The position numbers were made by a program, and so were the translations under genes. Below, piece after piece: positions 55,673-61,354 of a stretch of DNA of 64,000 bases. The notes under the pieces are model-generated. The model searched no databases. It had not been told where the DNA came from and saw nothing but the letters and a program-made list of their open reading frames with translations. Positions within the stretch are counted from its first letter, which is position 1, and every line of letters starts with the position of its first letter. The DNA comes from Sorangium cellulosum. Lineage in GTDB: Bacteria > Myxococcota_A > Polyangia > Polyangiales > Polyangiaceae. The stretch lies in NCBI RefSeq assembly GCF_002950945.1, contig NZ_CP012673.1, positions 4,401,001-4,465,000 on the forward strand, in the 5' to 3' direction.

Positions 55673-57142
55673 ATGAGAAGCATCACCTCACTCGTAGCGG
55701 TCGCGGCGCTCCTTGTGGCGTCGACGGGTTGTGGCGGCGGCGGCGGCGCCGGCGCCTCGGGCCCGGTGGCGAAGGACCCCACGACGGGCAAGACGATCAC
55801 GAACAGCAAGGGCGAGGCCGTGTCGGTCGAGGCGGCGAACAAGTTCAAGACCGCCATGGACACCATGGTCCAGCACGACAAGGCCGGGGACTGGAACGAG
55901 GCCTCGTGCCGGTCGACGGCCGAGCTGTTCCTGGACGCGGCGGATGAGCAAGGGGACAAGACGTTCGCCGAGGCCATCTACAACGCGGGGCTCGCGTACC
56001 AGCGTTGCAAGAACGACGCGGAGGCGAAGAAGTACTTCCAGCAGGCGCTCCAGACGAACCCGAAGTTCCACCCGGCGCGGGTCCAGGTGGCGCTCTACAA
56101 CCTGGCGGACTCGGGCGAGAAGAACATCGACAAGGCGATCGCGGACATGCGCCAGGCCGCCGTCGTCGATGCTCAGTACAAGAACGTCGAGGCGCTCGTG
56201 CACCTCGCGCTCCTGTACATGAAGCGCGGCAACAACGAGCCCGACAGCGACGGCCCCAACGACTTCCAGCGCGCGAAGCGGTACATCCAGAGCGCGCTGG
56301 CCGTCGATGACGCCTTCATGCCTGCCTTCAACCAGCTCGCCATCTACTACCTGGAGACGGCGAAGCAGAAGGCCGGCAGGAGGTCGGGCAAGTCGGTCGC
56401 GACGAACGTCAGCAAGCAGAAGAAGGTCGACACGCAGGCGCTGGAGCTCGCCGCGCTGGTCTGCTCGCAGGCCATCCGGAAGAACCCCAACTACGCGCCG
56501 ATCCACAACACCGCGGGGATGATCCAGGTCGAGCTCGCGAACCTGAACGGCGCCGTCCAGGCGTTCAACACGGCGCGCAAGCTCGATCCGACCTTCTACG
56601 AGGCGCAGATGAACTACGCGGCGGTGAACCTGCAGTTCCGCGGGTTCCAGCAGGCGGACGAGGCGTACCGCGCCGCGTTGCGGATGCGGCCGAACGACTA
56701 CGATGCTCACCTCGGGCTCGCGCTCGCCCTGCGCGGCCAGATCGACGACTCGAACTTCGACAAGTACGTGGCGGCGGCGAGCGCGGAGCTCGATGCCGCG
56801 AAGAAGCTCGCCCCCGAGCGTCCGGAGACCTACTACAACGAGGCGATCCTGACGCAGGAGTACAAGGCGAAGTCCGGCGGCAAGGGGGCGGAGGGCGCGC
56901 TCCAGTCGGCGAAGGGGCTCTTCGGCCAGTTCATCCAGAAGGCGGGCTCCTCTGCTGAGTTCGCCGACGCGGTGAAGCGGTCGAAGGAGCGCATGGAGGA
57001 GATCGACCAGATCATCGCCTTCAACAAGCAGACCGAGGCCGAGCGCAAGGCCGCGGAGGCCGACATGAAGACGAAGGAAGCCGAGCAGGAGGCCGCTGCC
57101 GGGGCCGAAGGCGAGGCGGGAGCCGAAGGGGCTACTCCGTAG
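55673..57142 (+). CDS. gltE: TPR lipoprotein, GltE/AglT-like
   Basis: A 489-residue lipoprotein (signal LVAVAALLVASTGC, then a run of Gly). Several TPRs follow (AEAIYNAGLAYQRCKNDAEA, ALVHLALLYMKRGNNEPD, YEAQMNYAAVNLQFRGFQQADEA), and the tail is Lys/Glu/Ala-rich. It matches Myxococcus GltE (AglT), an outer-membrane-associated TPR lipoprotein of gliding, in size and place after gltD. I chose the ATG with GGAG six bases upstream; an earlier ATG overlaps the gltD stop. A terminator follows. Confidence 0.7.
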   Translation: MRSITSLVAVAALLVASTGCGGGGGAGASGPVAKDPTTGKTITNSKGEAVSVEAANKFKTAMDTMVQHDKAGDWNEASCRSTAELFLDAADEQGDKTFAEAIYNAGLAYQRCKNDAEAKKYFQQALQTNPKFHPARVQVALYNLADSGEKNIDKAIADMRQAAVVDAQYKNVEALVHLALLYMKRGNNEPDSDGPNDFQRAKRYIQSALAVDDAFMPAFNQLAIYYLETAKQKAGRRSGKSVATNVSKQKKVDTQALELAALVCSQAIRKNPNYAPIHNTAGMIQVELANLNGAVQAFNTARKLDPTFYEAQMNYAAVNLQFRGFQQADEAYRAALRMRPNDYDAHLGLALALRGQIDDSNFDKYVAAASAELDAAKKLAPERPETYYNEAILTQEYKAKSGGKGAEGALQSAKGLFGQFIQKAGSSAEFADAVKRSKERMEEIDQIIAFNKQTEAERKAAEADMKTKEAEQEAAAGAEGEAGAEGATP

Positions 57143-57166
57143 CCACCTGGAGCCGCCGTGTCCCCC

Positions 57167-57204
57167 GAGCCCCCTTCTCTCGCCGTACCAGGAGAGGGGG
57201 GCTC
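57167..57204 (+). terminator. Terminator hairpin after gltE
   Basis: GAGCCCCCTTCTCT pairs with AGAGGGGGGCTC through about 13 bp, counting one G-U pair, around a loop of about 12 bases. The tail GTCATTTCGTC is only moderately T-rich. It lies 25 bases past the gltE stop. Confidence 0.6.
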
Positions 57205-57302
57205 GTCATTTCGTCGCATCGCTCTGGGAACCTTGGGTCCTTTCTGTTGTCGAGGCAGGCATGGGTCGCGTTCTCGGACGCCTCGACAGGTTGCGAAGCT
57301 GG

Positions 57303-57332
57303 TTGACCGACCACCGCGGTCGGCGGTACAAT
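57303..57332 (+). promoter_or_regulatory. Sigma-70-type promoter of gltF-gltG
   Basis: TTGACC, an 18-base spacer, and TACAAT give a near-consensus vegetative promoter. A leader of about 30 bases follows to the GAGGAGG ribosome-binding site. It is separate from the upstream operon because a terminator lies between. Confidence 0.7.
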
Positions 57333-57371
57333 GGCACTGTAACTGCGTCGGAACATTTTGAGGAGGCTGAA

Positions 57372-57641
57372 ATGAGAGGGTTGACCCGTTTGGGTGCGGG
57401 AGTCGTGGCTGCCGTTCTTATGAGCGTGGTCGCCTCTTCGGCGTTCGCGCAGGACGCCAAGGCGGGCGGGAAGAAGGACGAGGGCTACGGGTACGAGTTC
57501 TCTGACGATCCGCTGAACGCGGGGGGATTCGGCCCCAACGACGCCACCATCCGGGTGCGGCCTGGCCCGGTCCGGACGACGCTGATTCGGCCCCGCACCT
57601 CGTTCGTTCCGGAGATGCTCAAGTCGGTCGAGAACCTCTGA
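57372..57641 (+). CDS. gltF: Small periplasmic protein, GltF-like by position
   Basis: An 89-residue protein with a signal peptide (VVAAVLMSVVASSAFA-Q) and a mature part of about 65 residues: a Lys/Gly start, then YGYEFSDDPLNAGGFGPND and RTSFVPEMLKSVENL. It is between gltE and gltG, the place of gltF in Myxococcus, whose product is periplasmic. Sequence alone does not prove the identity. GAGGAGG sits before the ATG, a strong site. It has its own promoter. Confidence 0.6.
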   Translation: MRGLTRLGAGVVAAVLMSVVASSAFAQDAKAGGKKDEGYGYEFSDDPLNAGGFGPNDATIRVRPGPVRTTLIRPRTSFVPEMLKSVENL

Positions 57642-57730
57642 TGTACCGGGCAGGTTGGTCCCTGCCCTGTCGATTTATCCCCCGGTCGGGGGGGCGTGCG
57701 CTGCGGAGCGCATAGGGAAGGCTGGCGGAG

Positions 57731-59776
57731 ATGGAAGGCAAGCAAAGGGTCGCTCTCACATTTGCCCTCTACCAAAACGAGGCGCTCGTCCGTCGCGAGA
57801 CGATCACGCAGGATATCGTCAAGGTAGGCAAGGACGCGAAGAGCCATCTGCGTGTCGATGACGAGCTTGCCTCGCGCATGCACGCGGTCATCGAGGTCGC
57901 CTCCCCGCAGGACATCACCCTGATCGACCTCGGCAACGAGCCGGGGACGATGGTGAACGGGGCGCGCGTCAACAAGTGCAAGATCAGCCCAGGCGATCAG
58001 CTCCAGATCGGCGGCACGAAGATCATGCTGGAGCGCGCCGAGCCGGTGGCGGTCGCCGCGGCGGCCAGCCCTGCGAAGCCGGTCCCCGCGAACCCGTTCG
58101 CGGCGGCGCCGGCGGCGGCGCCGGCGAACCCGTTCGCGGCGGCGCCGGCGAACCCGTTCGCGGCGGCGCCGGCGAACCCGTTCGCGGCGACGGCGGGCGC
58201 GGCAGACCCGTTTGCCTACAACAACCCGTTCGCGCAGTCCGCGCCCGCGGTCGACGAGGTGCCCCCGGACGCGCCGGAAGGGTCGTACACGTACACGCTC
58301 GTGAAGAACGGGCCCGACGTGCCGGCCGACGAGATCGAGGTCCAGGCGGCCTCCGTCGAGATCATGATCCTGTGGGACGCGGCGGTGCTGCACGTCGCGC
58401 ACCTCACGCCCCCGCGCTCCTTCTACGTCGGCGAGGAGGAGGGCAAGAACTTCAAGTGTGACTTCTTCATCCCCTCGGAGAAGCTCGGCACGACGCGAGC
58501 GCCGATCGTGCTCGCGGATCGCAGCGGCTCGGTGTCCGTGGTGCTCCTGCCCCGCGCGACCGGCACCATCGAGATCCCTGGGCAGCCGAAGATGACGGTG
58601 CAGCAGGCGATCGACGGCGGCCGCGCGCAGCCGAGCGCCGAGCTCTCGGGCGCCTACCAGATGCAGCTCCCCTCCGGCGCGAAGGCGAAGGTGGAGCTCG
58701 ACGGGATCGTCTTCCAGGTGTCCGTCGTGAACGCCGGCCGCGTCGTGGCCGGCCACTTCCAGCTGGACACGCAGAGCCTGCTCTACACCGGCCTCTCGAT
58801 GGCGGTGCACCTCGGGCTGCTCGCGGCGATGGCCTTCTTCATGCCGCCGCTCGGCGCGACGGACGAGGACGGGATCTCGGCGGATCAGCAGTTCCTCATC
58901 CAGCAGTACCTCGCGGCGGCCGCCGAGAAGGAGATGGAGGAGAAGGAGACCGAGCAGGTCGCCGACAACGCGGCGGACAACAAGGAGGGCGGCACCGGCA
59001 CACGCGCCAAGGGTGAAGAGGGTTCGATGGGCAACCCGAACACCAAGGCCACCGGCAACCGCTACGGTGTCCAGGGCCCCGCGGACAACCCCGACCCGCA
59101 CATCGCGCGCCAGGCCGCGCTGCGCGACGCCGCGGAGTTCGGCATGATCGGCCTGCTGAACGCCGGCGCCGGCGGCGATCCGAACGCCCCGACCGCACCG
59201 TGGGGCCGCGACGACTCGCTCGGCAACGACGCGCTGAGCGCCCGCGGCAACATGTGGGGCGACCAGATCGGCGACTCCTTCGGCGCCGGCGGCCTCGGCC
59301 TCTCCGGCATCGGCGAGGGCGGCGGCGGGCGCGGTGAGGGCATCGGCCTCGGCTCGATCGGCACCATCGGCCACGGCGCCGGCACCGGCACGGGTCAGGG
59401 CTTCGGCTCCGGTCACGGCCGCCTCGGCGGGTCGCATCGCACCAAGCCGCCGCAGGTGCGCATGGGTGCGACGAGCGTGAGCGGCCGTCTGCCGCCCGAG
59501 GTCATCCAGCGTATCGTGCGCCAGAACTTCGGTCGTTTCCGGCTCTGCTACGAAAACGGCCTCAGGAACAACCCGAACCTCCAGGGCCGTGTTGCGGTGC
59601 GCTTCGTCATCGGGCGCGACGGCGCGGTGTCCAACGTGGGCAACGGCGGTTCGGACCTCCCGGACAACGGCGTGGTGTCCTGCGTGGTGCGGGCCTTCTA
59701 CGGCCTGTCGTTCCCGCAGCCCGAGGGCGGCATCGTCACGGTCGTCTACCCGATCATGCTCAGCCCTGGCGGCTGA
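57731..59776 (+). CDS. gltG: FHA-transmembrane-TonB-like protein, GltG/PglI-like
   Basis: A 681-residue inner-membrane protein. The N-terminal FHA domain (about 20-105; VKVGKDAKSHLRVDDELASRMHAVIEV, GTMVNGARVN) would read phosphothreonine in the cytoplasm. A linker with repeated NPF motifs follows (about 120-175), then a second beta domain (about 185-340), a membrane segment near 352-377 (MAVHLGLLAAMAFFMPPLG), a Gly-rich periplasmic spacer and a TonB/AgmX-like C-terminal domain (ending VRAFYGLSFPQPEGG and VYPI). This is the architecture described for GltG, which spans the periplasm to move outer-membrane partners using proton-motive force. GGAG precedes the ATG. A strong terminator follows. 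Confidence 0.8.
   Translation: MEGKQRVALTFALYQNEALVRRETITQDIVKVGKDAKSHLRVDDELASRMHAVIEVASPQDITLIDLGNEPGTMVNGARVNKCKISPGDQLQIGGTKIMLERAEPVAVAAAASPAKPVPANPFAAAPAAAPANPFAAAPANPFAAAPANPFAATAGAADPFAYNNPFAQSAPAVDEVPPDAPEGSYTYTLVKNGPDVPADEIEVQAASVEIMILWDAAVLHVAHLTPPRSFYVGEEEGKNFKCDFFIPSEKLGTTRAPIVLADRSGSVSVVLLPRATGTIEIPGQPKMTVQQAIDGGRAQPSAELSGAYQMQLPSGAKAKVELDGIVFQVSVVNAGRVVAGHFQLDTQSLLYTGLSMAVHLGLLAAMAFFMPPLGATDEDGISADQQFLIQQYLAAAAEKEMEEKETEQVADNAADNKEGGTGTRAKGEEGSMGNPNTKATGNRYGVQGPADNPDPHIARQAALRDAAEFGMIGLLNAGAGGDPNAPTAPWGRDDSLGNDALSARGNMWGDQIGDSFGAGGLGLSGIGEGGGGRGEGIGLGSIGTIGHGAGTGTGQGFGSGHGRLGGSHRTKPPQVRMGATSVSGRLPPEVIQRIVRQNFGRFRLCYENGLRNNPNLQGRVAVRFVIGRDGAVSNVGNGGSDLPDNGVVSCVVRAFYGLSFPQPEGGIVTVVYPIMLSPGG
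58088..58195 (+). repeat. In-frame tandem repeats coding ANPFAAAP
   Basis: Four copies of AACCCGTTCGCGGCGGCGCC (about 24-bp units) within gltG encode repeated NPFAAAPA. Identical DNA copies mark recent slippage expansion. The linker joins FHA and the next domain. Confidence 0.8.
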
Positions 59777-59804
59777 GCTCGCGCGCTCCGCTCCGTCCGT
59801 GCAG

Positions 59805-59840
59805 ACGCCCCGCACATACCGTGCGGGGCGTTTGCCGTTT
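59805..59840 (+). terminator. Intrinsic terminator after gltG
   Basis: ACGCCCCGCAC and GTGCGGGGCGT form a perfect 11-bp stem with loop ATACC, followed by TTGCCGTTT. It starts 28 bases after the gltG stop. Confidence 0.85.
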
Positions 59841-60142
59841 CAGCGACGGCAATGCCGAGGGCGAGGTCGCGCTCGGTGTCCAGCGCGGCCCGCGCCCGCT
59901 GCGCGCCAGCGCCGCGCCCGCTGCGCGGCAACGCCGCCCGCTGCGCGGCGGGCTAGGGGACGGGCCGGGGCGACTTGCCACACTCGCCGGAAGGGGCGCA
60001 GCGCGTCGCCGCGAAGGCGCGCAGACGGCGCGCCAGGCGGAAGCCGAAGCCCTGGACTTCCTCGGTTGGCTCCGCCTATTCTCGCGACGCCGAGCGAGGT
60101 TCAACGCGCGCACCTCAGGACAGCGTTTGACGGTGCCACAAC

Positions 60143-60310
60143 GGAGCCGGTGCAACCGTCTCCGAGATTGACGACGGGGCGGCGCAGCCGTCTCCGGGAT
60201 GGTTGACGAGGCGGCGCACCCGCCTCGGGGAATGTGGACGGAGCGGCGCAGCCGTCTCCGGGTCGCTGGAGGGGCGGCTCTGCCGCTCCGGATCGCTGAA
60301 GGGGCGGCGC
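60143..60310 (+). repeat. Imperfect tandem repeats of about 32 bp
   Basis: Five to six head-to-tail units share GCGGCGCAGCCGTCTCCGGG or close variants, starting near 60143, 60178, 60210, 60242, 60274 and 60304. They fill the leader of the TPR lipoprotein gene. Upstream in the same 592-bp gap (59777-60368) lie three short CCGCTGCGCGGC-like repeats near 59895-59945. No gene was seen in the gap. The periodicity of about three helical turns suggests a protein-binding array or slippage product. Confidence 0.6.
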
Positions 60311-60368
60311 AATGCCCACGGTCACGTTAGGAGCCGGCGGAGCCGATTCCATTCGAAAGGTGAGGTCG

Positions 60369-61283
60369 ATGAAGCTTGGGGCATTCTTGATGGTCGGGCT
60401 GGTCGCGACGAGCGCGGCGGGGCTGGGCTGCAGCAGGCACCGCCAGGAGGCCGTCATCCTGGCGAATCAGGCCGACAAGGAGGTCGCGGTCAACCCCGAC
60501 GGCGCGGCCAACAAGTACGAGCAGGCGACCAAGCTCGACGCCACGAACCACCGCATCTTCTTCAAGCTGGCGATGGCCCAGAAGAAGCAAGAGCAGTGGG
60601 ACAAGGTGGCCTCCACGCTGGCGCGCGCCACACAGATCGCCCCCAAGTACGCGAACTACTGGTTCGAGCGGGGCTGGGCGCTCGAGCAGCAGGCGAAGAA
60701 GAAGACGATCTCGTACGAGGAGGCCAAAGAGCCCTACCAGAAGTGTATCGAGAACGATCCCAACTTCGCCGACTGCTACTCCCAGCTCGGGAACGTTTAT
60801 CTCTGGACGGACGACGAGCAGAAGGCGCTCGAGAACCTCACCAAGGCGATCGAGCACAACCCGACGGAGATCCGGTACTACGCGGCGCTCGCCGACCTGT
60901 ACACCCGCCTCGGCTACACGAAGGAGGCCGAGCAGGTGCTCAAGGAGGCGAAGAGCTTCGCGAAGCAGGGGGACAAGTACCTCTTCGGCATCCACAGCCT
61001 GCTCGCGTCGGTCTACCAGGACCGCGGGTCCACGGCGGAGATGGTGGCCGAGCTCGAGGCCGCTCGAGCGGTTGCGCCGTCGGATGGTCCGGAGTCCGTA
61101 CAGATCCTCTGGAGTCTTGGCAGCACGTACGCGACCCTGGATCCGCCGCGCAAGCAGGAGGCGATCCAGATGCTCAAGGGGTTCACCACGCGCGCCTGCA
61201 AGGGATCGAAGGCAGCGAGCTTCAAGACCGAGTGCGAGACGGCGAACACGCTCGTCGCGCGGCTCGGTGGCCAGGGGCCGTGA
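60369..61283 (+). CDS. TPR lipoprotein in the glt cluster
   Basis: A 304-residue lipoprotein (LMVGLVATSAAGLGC) made of about seven TPRs (RIFFKLAMAQKKQEQWDKVA, YWFERGWALEQQAKKK, CYSQLGNVYLWTDDEQKALENL, YYAALADLYTRLGYTKEAEQVL). It should sit on the periplasmic face of a membrane. It occupies the place where Myxococcus has gltH but does not look like a barrel, so it is either an extra component or a replacement. AGGTGAGG precedes the ATG. The next gene starts 71 bp on. Confidence 0.7.
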   Translation: MKLGAFLMVGLVATSAAGLGCSRHRQEAVILANQADKEVAVNPDGAANKYEQATKLDATNHRIFFKLAMAQKKQEQWDKVASTLARATQIAPKYANYWFERGWALEQQAKKKTISYEEAKEPYQKCIENDPNFADCYSQLGNVYLWTDDEQKALENLTKAIEHNPTEIRYYAALADLYTRLGYTKEAEQVLKEAKSFAKQGDKYLFGIHSLLASVYQDRGSTAEMVAELEAARAVAPSDGPESVQILWSLGSTYATLDPPRKQEAIQMLKGFTTRACKGSKAASFKTECETANTLVARLGGQGP

Positions 61284-61354
61284 TGCCGCGCGCGGCGCGG
61301 GGTACGTAAGGCGTTTCAATCCGTCCGAAGGTCGGGGCCGAGGGTCGATAATCA

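Noticed and set aside
57485..59815. Minus-strand open frame of 776 codons opposite gltG
   Set aside because: It spans a promoter-proximal gene end, gltG and part of a terminator; composition is Arg/Val/His-rich without domains.
60143..60310. CRISPR-like array
   Set aside because: Units are contiguous, imperfect and lack spacers; no cas gene is present anywhere in the window.
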